Shown: positions 1 through 6,520 of the stretch, one piece after another | Position numbering within the stretch: the stretch's first letter is position 1 | Layout: every line of letters begins with the position of its first letter | From: Actinomycetospora sp. | GTDB taxonomy: Bacteria; Actinomycetota; Actinomycetes; Mycobacteriales; Pseudonocardiaceae | NCBI GenBank assembly: GCA_025925615.1 | Contig: JAICLN010000064.1 | Span: forward strand, 1 to 13,387 | Length of the DNA: 13,387 nt | Reading direction: 5' to 3' | The notes under the pieces: generated by a model | Seen by the model: the letters and a program-made list of their open reading frames with translations, nothing else | The model's database searches: none | Told to the model about the DNA's origin: nothing | Made by a program: the position numbers and the translations under genes

Positions 1-788
1 ATGCGCCGCGAGACGAGGAAGCTGCCGCCGGCCATCCACGACGCCGGGCCCGGGACGTCAGCGGGGTCGACCCAGACCGACCGCGTCATCGCCGCGGGGT
101 CCTCGACCTTGAGGTTGCGGGTGCCGTCCTTGAACCCCATGAGGTTCCGGGCGGTCACCTGCTCGGTCGAGGTCGACGACGTCCGGCCGAAGCCGAGCTG
201 GGTCCAGCGGGTGACGACGGTGCCGCGGCCGAGCCGGGCGAGGTTGCGCACGGCGTGGAAGGCGACCTGCGGGTCCTCCGAGCACGCCTGGATCGCGAGG
301 TCGCCGCCCGAGATGGCCGGCTGGAGGAAGTCGCCGGGCAGCGGCGGGAGGGTCGCGAGCTCGGCGGGCCGCTTCGCGGCGAGCCCGAAGCGGGCGTCGA
401 AGAGCGACGGGCCGAACCCGATGGACACCGTCAGGTTCCCCGGCGCGAGGTCGAACGCCTCGCCGGTATCGGCCGGCGGCGACTTCTGGTCCTCGTTCTC
501 GCCCGGCACGGGGCGGCCCGCGGTCATCGCCTCGGCGGCCGCGGTCCACGTCGTCAGGAGGGCGACGAGGTCGTCGCGGGTGGAGCCGGGGACGACGTCG
601 AACGCGGCGAACGCCAGGCGGTCCTGCGCCGCGGTGTCGATCCCGGCCTGGTGGGCGCCGCGGAAGTCGACGACCTGGGGTGGTGGTGGGGTCTCGGTGG
701 AACACGACGCGAGCACGCCACCGGCCACGCCGGCTCCCGCGAGGAGGCCGGCGCGGCCGAGGAGCGAACGCCGGGAAATGCTCGTCAT
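1..788 (-). CDS. efeB: EfeB, Dyp-type haem peroxidase of the EfeUOB iron system (3' end outside window)
   Basis: Encodes the N-terminal 262 residues of a Dyp-type peroxidase; the C-terminus, including the expected proximal haem-ligand His, lies beyond the left edge. Residues 5-11 (SRRSLLG) are a twin-arginine motif, followed by a hydrophobic stretch, so the protein should be exported folded by Tat. The signal ends in L-A-S-C at residues 26-29, which also fits a lipobox. GFKDGT at 218-223 is the family GxxDG motif with the distal Asp at 221. Known role of the family: a secreted haem enzyme that works with EfeO and EfeU in iron acquisition (ferrous iron oxidation or haem deferrochelation are both proposed). 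The ATG at 788 overlaps the efeO stop codon by 4 nt (ATGA), so translation is probably coupled. The family assignment is firm; lipidation is inference. Confidence 0.95.
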   Translation of the reverse strand, partial: MTSISRRSLLGRAGLLAGAGVAGGVLASCSTETPPPPQVVDFRGAHQAGIDTAAQDRLAFAAFDVVPGSTRDDLVALLTTWTAAAEAMTAGRPVPGENEDQKSPPADTGEAFDLAPGNLTVSIGFGPSLFDARFGLAAKRPAELATLPPLPGDFLQPAISGGDLAIQACSEDPQVAFHAVRNLARLGRGTVVTRWTQLGFGRTSSTSTEQVTARNLMGFKDGTRNLKVEDPAAMTRSVWVDPADVPGPASWMAGGSFLVSRR

Positions 789-1966
789 GCGACCTTTCCG
801 GAGACCTGCGAGAGCGGCTCGGCCAGTGCGTTCACGCGGTCGGCGAGGACGCGGCGCTGGTCGGGGGTCACGGTCGAGTAGTCCACGTAGGCCGCGACGC
901 CGGGGGCGGCCTCCCCGGTGCGGAACGGGGCCAGCTCGTCGGTGATGCCGGTGAACCGGGCCTGGAGCTGGGTGGCCAGCGCCGGGTCCTTGGTCTGCAG
1001 CGACGGCTTGAGCAGCTCGAACGCCTTCTGGGCACCCGCGATGTTGGCGTCGAAGTCGGACAGGTCGGTGTGGGAGAACGCGTCCTCCTCACCGGTGACC
1101 TTCGAGGTCGAGACCTCGGTCAGCAGCTCGCTGGCGCCGTTGGCGAGCTGGGCCGGCTGGTACTCGGCGCTGCCGACCAGCGTCTGCAGCTGCGCGAGGT
1201 CGGCGTCCAGCTTGTCCGCGTAGGGCGCCATCGCGGCCGTGGTCCTGTCGACCCACAGCGACTTCTCGATGCGGTGGAAGCCGGTCCAGTCCTGGCCGGG
1301 CTCGACGTCGGGCTCCCGGAGGTCGATGGCCGGGTCGAGGTCGCCGAAGCTCTCCGCCACGGGCTCGATCGTCTCGTAGTGGTAGCGCGCCGGGGCGTAG
1401 AGCTGCTGCGCCCGCGCCACGTCGCCTGTCCGCACGGCGTCGGTGAACTGCTTGGTCGCGGGCAGCAGCGCGGCGACCTCACCGACCACGTACTGCTTGT
1501 AGCCCGCCGTCGCGGTCGCCAGCGAGGCGTCGGCCGGAGCCTGCGACTGCCCGCCCGCGCCGGTCACCGTCAGCTGCGCGGTGTCCTGCGCGGCACCGGG
1601 GCAGTAGACCGTGTAGTTGCCCGGGTCGAGCCGAAGCGAGAAGTCGCCCGACAGCCCGGGGGTGATGTTCTCCTTCTCGCCGATGATCCGGGCGTCCTTC
1701 TGGATCTCGCCCTCGGTGACCTTCGCCGACCCGGAGTTGGTGACGGTGAACGAGACCGGGCCGGCGGGGACCGACGCGGGCTGCGGGGCGCACCCGGCGT
1801 CGGAGAGGGGCAGCGAGACCTCGGCCCCCTGCGCGGCCTGGCCGCCGCCGGAGCCGGACGAGCAGGCGGCCAGCAGCCCGGCGGTGACGACGGCGACGGC
1901 GAGGGCACCGACGACGGCGGTGCCGCGACGGCGGGTCCGCGCCGGGAGGGGCGAGACGGGGGACAC
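785..1966 (-). CDS. efeO: EfeO, iron-uptake lipoprotein with cupredoxin-like and M75 (imelysin-like) domains
   Basis: 393-residue surface lipoprotein of the EfeUOB iron system. The GTG at 1966 is chosen because an AAAGGA Shine-Dalgarno sequence lies about 9 nt upstream and the product then begins with Arg residues, a hydrophobic core and the lipobox L-A-A-C (Cys35). Residues about 50-135 form the cupredoxin-like domain: Cys59, Glu85/Glu87 and Cys122 are candidate metal ligands. Residues about 150-390 form the M75 domain, with HRIE at 231-234 matching the HxxE metal motif and the preceding stretch YHYETIEPVAESFGDLDP typical of EfeO. Family knowledge: EfeO binds iron outside the membrane and passes it to EfeU. 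It follows efeU after a 71-nt gap that holds a 24-bp palindrome, and overlaps efeB by 4 nt. The reading frame stays open far upstream inside efeU, but that part is a shadow. Confidence 0.95.
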   Translation of the reverse strand: MSPVSPLPARTRRRGTAVVGALAVAVVTAGLLAACSSGSGGGQAAQGAEVSLPLSDAGCAPQPASVPAGPVSFTVTNSGSAKVTEGEIQKDARIIGEKENITPGLSGDFSLRLDPGNYTVYCPGAAQDTAQLTVTGAGGQSQAPADASLATATAGYKQYVVGEVAALLPATKQFTDAVRTGDVARAQQLYAPARYHYETIEPVAESFGDLDPAIDLREPDVEPGQDWTGFHRIEKSLWVDRTTAAMAPYADKLDADLAQLQTLVGSAEYQPAQLANGASELLTEVSTSKVTGEEDAFSHTDLSDFDANIAGAQKAFELLKPSLQTKDPALATQLQARFTGITDELAPFRTGEAAPGVAAYVDYSTVTPDQRRVLADRVNALAEPLSQVSGKVA

Positions 1967-1988
1967 GGGCTGGGGTCCTTTCGGGAGG

Positions 1989-2012
1989 CGTCGGGACACA
2001 CGTGTCCCGACG
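1989..2012. repeat. 24-bp near-perfect palindrome between efeU and efeO
   Basis: Two 11-base arms, CGTCGGGACAC and GTGTCCCGACG (minus-strand sense), are separated by only two bases. In the mRNA this would be a stable hairpin 26 nt after the efeU stop codon and 22 nt before the efeO GTG. It is not followed by a T-run, so it does not look like a classical terminator. It could be an operator, an mRNA-processing or stabilising stem, or a partial attenuator setting efeO/efeB levels relative to efeU. The inverted repeat is plain in the sequence; the role is inference. Confidence 0.8.
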
Positions 2013-2037
2013 AGTCGGCGAACAGGGGTCGGAGCGC

Positions 2038-2883
2038 TCAGGCGGGGGCGTCGACGGCGGTCGACGCGGAGGAGCGCGTCGGCCGCCGGACGGGCCAGAG
2101 GACGAAGACGAGCATCGGCACGAGGTAGATCAACCAGGCGACGACCTCGATGACGGTCGGCTGGGGCTGAATGCCGAGCACGCCGGTGAGCAGCGAGGAG
2201 ATCGGCGTCCCGGGCTGCACGATCGCGGACAGATCGGCGACCTGGGCCTGACCGACGTTGATCCAGGTCGCCTCGTGGGCCGTGTGCACCGCACTGACGA
2301 ACAGGCCCGCCGCCACGAGGACGAGGAAGACGGCGGTGATCGTGAAGAAGCGGGCCAGGTCGATGTGGACCGAGCCCCGGTAGATCCCGTAGCCGAGACC
2401 GACGGCGACGAGGACCCCGAGGGCGGCCCCGCCACCGGCCGCGATCGGGCTGGTCGAGGACTGGAAGGCCGCGAGCAGGAAGACCGTGGTCTCGAAGCCC
2501 TCGCGCAGCACCGCGAGGAAGGCCATCGCGACCAGCGCCCACATCGAACCCTTGGCCAGGGCGCTCTCGGCGGCCGCCTCCAACTCGCCCCGCATGGAGC
2601 GCGCGTGCTTGCGCATCCACACGATCATGTAGGTGATCATCCCGACGGCCACCAGGCCGATCACCGTCTCCAGCCCTTCCTGCTCCTGCTGGGGCAGGTC
2701 GGCGGAGATCACCTCGAGGACGACGGCCACGACGATGCAGATGACGACGGCGAGGGCGACCCCGGCCCACATCGGCCGCAGGGCCGCGCGGTCGCCGCGG
2801 CGGCGGAGGAACCCGGCGACGATCCCCACGATGAGGGCGGCCTCCAGTCCCTCCCGGAGTCCGATGACGAACGTCGCGAGCAC
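2038..2883 (-). CDS. efeU: EfeU, FTR1-family iron permease
   Basis: 281-residue polytopic membrane protein, full length for the family, with about seven hydrophobic segments. It carries the two REXXE iron-binding motifs that define Ftr1/EfeU permeases: REGLE at residues 10-14 near the N-terminus and REGFE at 127-131. Family knowledge: these glutamates pass ferric iron through the membrane. The GTG start at 2883 is preceded by a very strong Shine-Dalgarno (GAGGAGGAGG, 7 nt spacing), and the first residues lead directly into the first REXXE helix, as in homologues. It is the first gene of the efeU-efeO-efeB operon, and the upstream promoter overlaps an iron box, so expression is likely repressed by iron-loaded IdeR. 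The order U-O-B is the common one. Confidence 0.96.
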   Translation of the reverse strand: MLATFVIGLREGLEAALIVGIVAGFLRRRGDRAALRPMWAGVALAVVICIVVAVVLEVISADLPQQEQEGLETVIGLVAVGMITYMIVWMRKHARSMRGELEAAAESALAKGSMWALVAMAFLAVLREGFETTVFLLAAFQSSTSPIAAGGGAALGVLVAVGLGYGIYRGSVHIDLARFFTITAVFLVLVAAGLFVSAVHTAHEATWINVGQAQVADLSAIVQPGTPISSLLTGVLGIQPQPTVIEVVAWLIYLVPMLVFVLWPVRRPTRSSASTAVDAPA

Positions 2884-2938
2884 TGCCGCGCCTCCTCCTC
2901 GACCCCGCGGGCACCGAGGCGGCCCGCACGCTCGGGCA

Positions 2939-2967
2939 TTCTTAGGTTTGCCTCACCTTCACGTCAA
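2939..2967 (-). promoter_or_regulatory. Predicted sigma-70-type promoter of the efeUOB operon
   Basis: On the minus strand, TTGACG (2967-2962) and TAAGAA (2944-2939) are separated by exactly 17 bases. Transcription would begin near 2932, leaving a leader of about 50 nt before the efeU GTG. The iron box lies almost wholly inside the spacer. This is one of the few AT-richer spots in the window, which supports a real promoter. Confidence 0.75.
2942..2960 (-). promoter_or_regulatory. IdeR/DtxR-type iron box
   Basis: Read on the minus strand, GAAGGTGAGGCAAACCTAA matches 15 of 19 positions of the known IdeR/DtxR consensus TTAGGTTAGGCTAACCTAA. It sits 59-77 nt upstream of the efeU start, within the -35/-10 spacer and the -10 hexamer of the predicted promoter, the usual place for steric repression. 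Binding has not been tested; the match and the iron-uptake context make this a confident prediction. Confidence 0.87.
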
Positions 2968-3051
2968 GCGATCAACGAAGGAAACACGATCGACGTGCCG
3001 CGCTCGACCGGGTGAACTCCGGATAAATCCGACACAGCACGCCGAGAGGGG

Positions 3052-3993
3052 TCACTCCCAGTGCGTTCGCCAGTCCTCCGACGTGGTCCTCCGGGGCGCT
3101 CCGTCCGCAGGTGCGGGCAGCCTTACCTCCACGGCACGGAGGCGTTCGCCCAGGGCGGTCGCCGCGGCGCGCAGCTCGCCCTCGGGGTCCCCACCGGCGA
3201 GGTACGCCCCGACGACGGCGGCCGGCGGGCCCTCGGGGACGGCGGCGGCGAGGAGGTCCGGCGGGACCCCGGCGCGCTTCGCCCGGCTCACGTACTTGGC
3301 GAGCAGCGCGGCGGCGGGCTGGGCGAGCGCGACCCCGTCGAGGACGGACTCCCGCCGCTTCTCGGTGGCCTTGAGCTCCTCCCAGCGCATGTCCTGGTCG
3401 CTCGAGGTCACCACCGCTCCTCCCGAGGTCGAGCTCCGCTGCGCTTCGTCTCCCGCCTCGTCCGCGAACACGTGCGGATGGCGGCCCACGAGCTTGGCGA
3501 CCAGCTCGGCGGCGACGTCGTCCACGTCGAACCCGACGGGCGACTCCGCCGCGACCCGGGCGTGGAAGAGCACCTGGAGCAGCACGTCCCCGAGCTCCTC
3601 GCGGCTCGCCGCGACGTCGCCGGCGGCCAGCGCGTCGTAGAGCTCGTAGGTCTCCTCGACCAGATAGCGCAGCAGGCTCTCGTGGGTCTGCTCGGCGTCC
3701 CACGGGCAGCCCCCGGGCGAGCGGAGCCGGTCCATGACCGCGACGGCCTCGAGGAGCTCCGCCCCGGCGGGCGCCTCGGGGTCGGGGCCCGCGACGAGCA
3801 GTACGGCACCGGGCGGGGCGTCGCCGTCCCCGGCCGCGACGGCGCCCAGGTCGTCCGCGAACCGGCGGGCCAGCGCGGGCGGCAGCGAGGCGTCGAGCAG
3901 GACGACGGGGGCCGCGGCGACGAGGCGGACCGCCCGGGCCGGCAGGACCGCCCCGAGGCGCGGGTCGACGACGACGGCGGTGGGACCGCTCAC
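3052..3993 (-). CDS. mazG: MazG, nucleoside triphosphate pyrophosphohydrolase
   Basis: 313-residue cytoplasmic enzyme that hydrolyses (d)NTPs to monophosphates and pyrophosphate, clearing damaged or excess nucleotides. Residues 96-107 (CPWDAEQTHESL) are the family signature; EETYE at 113-117 and EELGD at 132-136 give the EExxE...ExxD magnesium site. RHPHVF lies at 171-176. Between that and WEELKATEK (from 204) there are 27 residues rich in Ser, Thr and Gly, about a dozen more than I expect from other MazG proteins. An N-terminal segment of about 85 residues precedes the MazG core and is absent from the shorter enterobacterial enzyme; long forms are known in actinobacteria. The GTG at 3993 overlaps the stop of the upstream lipoprotein gene (GTGA), indicating one transcript and coupled translation. 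mazG close to mfd is a known actinobacterial arrangement. Confidence 0.95.
   Translation of the reverse strand: MSGPTAVVVDPRLGAVLPARAVRLVAAAPVVLLDASLPPALARRFADDLGAVAAGDGDAPPGAVLLVAGPDPEAPAGAELLEAVAVMDRLRSPGGCPWDAEQTHESLLRYLVEETYELYDALAAGDVAASREELGDVLLQVLFHARVAAESPVGFDVDDVAAELVAKLVGRHPHVFADEAGDEAQRSSTSGGAVVTSSDQDMRWEELKATEKRRESVLDGVALAQPAAALLAKYVSRAKRAGVPPDLLAAAVPEGPPAAVVGAYLAGGDPEGELRAAATALGERLRAVEVRLPAPADGAPRRTTSEDWRTHWE
3395..3452 (-). repeat. Repeat-containing in-frame segment inside mazG
   Basis: This stretch encodes the extra Ser/Thr/Gly-rich residues (about 182-200) between RHPHVF and WEELK of MazG. It contains CGAGGTC twice, at 3403-3409 and 3424-3430 (21 bp apart), and an inverted pair GCTCGA/TCGAGC at 3400-3405 and 3429-3434, with the small palindrome CCTCGGGAGG between. 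This looks like a short mobile or dispersed repeat accepted in frame, but boundaries are approximate and dispersion elsewhere cannot be tested here. Confidence 0.4.
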
Positions 3994-5093
3994 GGCGTCG
4001 GGACCGGCGCTGGCGCGGCCGTCGCGGCCGTAGCCGGGGCGGGCGTCAGGGGTGGGACGGGCACCGGGACCCGCAGCGGCACGACGGTGCCCGCGTCCGC
4101 CGCGGTCGGCGCGACCCGCTCCTGGGTGGGGTCCCAGACTCCGTAGCGGGGGTTCACGCGCACGCCGAGCTCGATCGACAGCGGCTGGATGGCCCGCAGC
4201 CCGAACTGGATCATGGTCGTGTCGTCGACGAGGGAGGCGGGGACGGTGTCCGCCCCGCCCGGCGGCGCGTCGACGTTCCGGTCGCGGACCCGCACGACGG
4301 TCCACGGCTGCGTCGACGGGTCCGGGGCCGGCTGTCCCGGCGAGGAGGGCGCCGACCCCGAGATGCTGACGGTGCGCCCGGGCAGGCCGAACACCAGCGA
4401 GGACGCCGTCCGGACCCGGGCGTTCGGGTCGACCGAGCCGGGCCGCAGGGCCTGCGCGATCACCCGGGCCTGCGGCGGCAGGCCGTCGAGCGCGTCGGTG
4501 CCCGGGTCCACGGCGAGACGCGTGGCGGCCCGCTCGGCGTCGGCCCGCGACGGGAAGGTTCCGATGTCGACCGTGACGGCCAGCCGGTCGAACTCCCGGC
4601 GCCCGATCTCGGCGACGGCGATCTGGTCGCTGATCAGCTCGCGCAGCGTCGCGGCGTCGTAGCCGGAGCCGGCGGCGGCCTGGGCTCCGCCGGCGGCCGC
4701 GACCTGCGCGTCGACCTGGGCGGGCGGTACCACGATGCCCTCCCGGCGGCTCGCCTCGGCGATCACCTCGTGGAGGATGGCGGTGCCCAGCAGCTCCCGG
4801 CTCTCGTCGGCCAGTGTCGAGGGGCTCAGCGTGGCGGGGTCGAGCGGCGAACCGCTCTGCCGTCCGGACTGCGCGGCGAGCGCCTGCGCCAGGACGGGCG
4901 CCGCGGTCCTGATCCGCTGCGTGAGCAGATCCGTCGTCACGACCTGGTCCCCGACGACGGCGGCCACCCCCGCGCCGGGCTCGGGGGCGGCGGACCCGTC
5001 GGGCGCCGAGGAGCAGGACGTGAGGACACCGAGCGCGGTCAGCCCGGCGAGGAGCGCGGGGAGGACGCGACGCGGCGGGGTGCACCGGATCAC
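3990..5093 (-). CDS. SurA N-terminal-domain-like lipoprotein
   Basis: 367-residue predicted lipoprotein. The signal peptide ends in L-T-S-C (Cys27), so the mature protein should be anchored outside the membrane. The body (about 40-200) resembles the SurA/parvulin N-terminal chaperone region: a small 'VVGDQVVTTDLL' opening, then helices with 'LLGTAILHEVIAEASRREGI'. Near 310-320 there is NPRYGVWDP, a motif I associate with actinobacterial SurA-like lipoproteins beside mazG. No complete PPIase domain is apparent. The C-terminus (about 330-367) is low-complexity Pro/Ala/Thr/Val. The GTG start at 5093 has AGAAGG 7 nt upstream. It overlaps mazG by 4 nt. The fold suggests handling of exported polypeptides, but the function is unproven, and the pairing with a cytoplasmic nucleotide hydrolase is unexplained. 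Confidence 0.85.
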   Translation of the reverse strand: MIRCTPPRRVLPALLAGLTALGVLTSCSSAPDGSAAPEPGAGVAAVVGDQVVTTDLLTQRIRTAAPVLAQALAAQSGRQSGSPLDPATLSPSTLADESRELLGTAILHEVIAEASRREGIVVPPAQVDAQVAAAGGAQAAAGSGYDAATLRELISDQIAVAEIGRREFDRLAVTVDIGTFPSRADAERAATRLAVDPGTDALDGLPPQARVIAQALRPGSVDPNARVRTASSLVFGLPGRTVSISGSAPSSPGQPAPDPSTQPWTVVRVRDRNVDAPPGGADTVPASLVDDTTMIQFGLRAIQPLSIELGVRVNPRYGVWDPTQERVAPTAADAGTVVPLRVPVPVPPLTPAPATAATAAPAPVPTP

Positions 5094-5119
5094 CCGGCCA
5101 CCTTCTCACGGGGTCCTGC

Positions 5120-5161
5120 GGGCCCTCGGGGCCCCGCCGTCGGGCCGGCCCCCCGGGCCGG
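5120..5161. terminator. GC-rich hairpins between the asparaginase and lipoprotein genes
   Basis: Two compact stems lie between the asparaginase stop and the next gene on the minus strand: CCGGCCC/GGGCCGG with a 3-nt loop at 5145-5161, and GGGCCC/GGGCCC with a 3-nt loop at 5120-5134. Neither is followed by a T-run, so this would be the stem-only type of terminator common in high-GC actinobacteria, or only a transcript-stabilising structure. Confidence 0.4.
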
Positions 5162-5206
5162 ACGCCCGGGCCGGACGCCTGCGCCGGACGCCCGGGGCCG
5201 GACGCC
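5154..5206. repeat. Four tandem copies of a 13-bp unit
   Basis: Plus-strand unit CGGGCCGGACGCC occurs exactly at 5154-5166 and 5167-5179, with one variant (TGCGCCGGACGCC) at 5180-5192 and a 14-bp variant at 5193-5206. The array abuts the asparaginase stop codon (TAA on the minus strand, 5209-5207) and its last copy overlaps nothing coding. The period is not a multiple of three, fitting a non-coding array prone to slippage. Confidence 0.85.
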
Positions 5207-6169
5207 TTACGCCACGCCGACCCGCGCCATCCAGGACCGGGCGGCGCCGACCGGATCGTCGGGCGCCGCCGCGAGCGCGACCGCGAGGAGCAGCCGCGCC
5301 TGCCACGGCGAGAGGTCGCCCGCGAAGAGCGCCCCGGCGCGTGCCAGCTCCGCCCCGCCGCCCGCGTAGAGCCCCTCGACCGGTCCGGCGCCGGTGCGGC
5401 TCGCGACCGCGACCGGCACGCCGCGATCGAGCAGCGCCCGGGCGGACCCGACGACGGCCGGGGTGGCGTTGCCCGCGCCGATGCCCGCGACGACCACGCC
5501 GCGCGCCCCGGCGGCGGCCGCCGCGTCGAGGGCGTGCGCGTCGGCGCCGACGTACTGCGCGACGACGTCGACGCGCGGCAGCGTCGCGGGTGGGTCACCC
5601 AGCGAGGCGTCGGGGGCGATCGCGTGCTCGCGCACTCCCCCGGCGTCGACGCTCGCCAGCGGGCCGCGCCCGGGTGCGGCGAACGCGGCGAGCGCCGCGG
5701 TGTGGACCTTGCGCACCCCGACGGCCGGGAGGACCTCGCCGGCGAAGGTCACGGTGACCCCGGGCCGGCCGTGGGCGGCCCAGCGCAGCGCCGCGGCCAG
5801 GTTGGTCGGGCCGTCGGGGGCCGGGTCGTCGAACGGCCGCTGGGCCCCGGTGATCGTCACGGGCGTGCGGCGGTCGTGGGTCAGGGCGAGCAGCGCCGCG
5901 GTCTCCTCGAGGGTGTCGGTGCCGTGGGTGACCACGACGCCGTCGTGCCCGTCCGCCACCTCGCGCACGGTGCGGGCGAGCGCGGCGAGGTCGTCGAGAC
6001 CGGCGGCGAAGCTCAGCCGGCCGGCCACGTCCACCGTCGTGACCTCGACGCCCTCCGATGCGGTGACCGTGCCCAGCAGCGCCGCCGCGTCCGCCGCGAC
6101 CGCCCGGCCGGCTGCGGTGGCGCGGGTCGCGATGGTGCCTCCGGTGGCGAGCAGGGCGAGTCGGGTCAC
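5207..6169 (-). CDS. ansA: Asparaginase, type I/II (amidohydrolase) family
   Basis: 320-residue enzyme hydrolysing L-asparagine to aspartate and ammonia. TGGTIA at residues 9-14 holds the first catalytic Thr (Thr12). HGTDTLEET at 82-90 holds the second triad (Thr84, Asp85). TGAQRP at 107-112 and DGPTNL at 119-124 are family signatures, and Lys154 in VRKVHT aligns with the catalytic Lys. There is no signal peptide, so it should be cytoplasmic. The GTG at 6169 places the catalytic Thr at residue 12, as in homologues; the Shine-Dalgarno is weak (AGGG about 9 nt upstream). The stop is TAA, unusual among the TGA stops around it, and a 13-bp tandem array follows. Upstream lies an opposite-strand hydrolase remnant. 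Glutaminase side activity cannot be excluded. Confidence 0.93.
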   Translation of the reverse strand: MTRLALLATGGTIATRATAAGRAVAADAAALLGTVTASEGVEVTTVDVAGRLSFAAGLDDLAALARTVREVADGHDGVVVTHGTDTLEETAALLALTHDRRTPVTITGAQRPFDDPAPDGPTNLAAALRWAAHGRPGVTVTFAGEVLPAVGVRKVHTAALAAFAAPGRGPLASVDAGGVREHAIAPDASLGDPPATLPRVDVVAQYVGADAHALDAAAAAGARGVVVAGIGAGNATPAVVGSARALLDRGVPVAVASRTGAGPVEGLYAGGGAELARAGALFAGDLSPWQARLLLAVALAAAPDDPVGAARSWMARVGVA

Positions 6170-6199
6170 CTCGCTGACCCTAGGGGCGTCGTCACCCGC

Positions 6200-6520
6200 A
6201 CGTGCCGGGCCGCGGTGCGCGGGCTCGCCCCTGGGTGGCAGGTGCTGCGCGCCGAGTCGCCCGACGTCGCGATCCTCGCCGCCGCGGGCCGCGGCAACCA
6301 CGACGGCGAGCCGGTGCAGAGCTCGCTCGCCGAGTTCTTCGCCCAGCAGGCGTCCTGGCTCGCGCCGCGGCGGCTCGTGCTGTCCCACCACGACGACTGG
6401 CTGCCCGGGTTCGCCGGCGCCGTCGACGTCGCCCCGATCCGGGCGGCGCTGGCCCGACGGGCCCCGGACACCGAGCTCTGCGAGCTTGGTTACGCGTCGG
6501 GGTTCACGCCGTTCGCGTAG
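6200..6520 (+). pseudogene. C-terminal remnant of an MBL-fold metallo-hydrolase
   Basis: In this frame the predicted peptide contains SPDVAILAAAGRGNHDGEPV, then LAPRRLVLSHHDDWLPGF and ends ...[16 protein letters not shown] with a TAG stop. This is the C-terminal quarter of metallo-beta-lactamase-fold hydrolases, including the HH of the last metal-ligand motif. The N-terminal part with the HxHxDH metal site is absent: further upstream on this strand lies only the antisense of the asparaginase gene. There are no frameshifts and third codon positions are still GC-rich, so the loss looks recent. The nearest in-frame start is a GTG at 6242 without a convincing Shine-Dalgarno. Its stop overlaps the mfd 3' end by 17 nt on the opposite strand. 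The left boundary is approximate. A short translated peptide is possible but unlikely to be an enzyme. Confidence 0.7.

Noticed and set aside
2041..2929. Upstream extension of the efeO frame to about 714 codons
   Set aside because: The extension lies within efeU in another frame; the lipoprotein signal and Shine-Dalgarno place the start at 1966.
680..3015. Long plus-strand open frames opposite efeB, efeO and efeU
   Set aside because: Low-complexity Gly/Arg/Asp-rich translations antisense to recognised efe genes; no start signals or domains.
3020..3031. Small palindrome CGGATAAATCCG after mazG as a terminator
   Set aside because: Only 5-bp arms with a 2-nt centre and no T-run; too weak to call.
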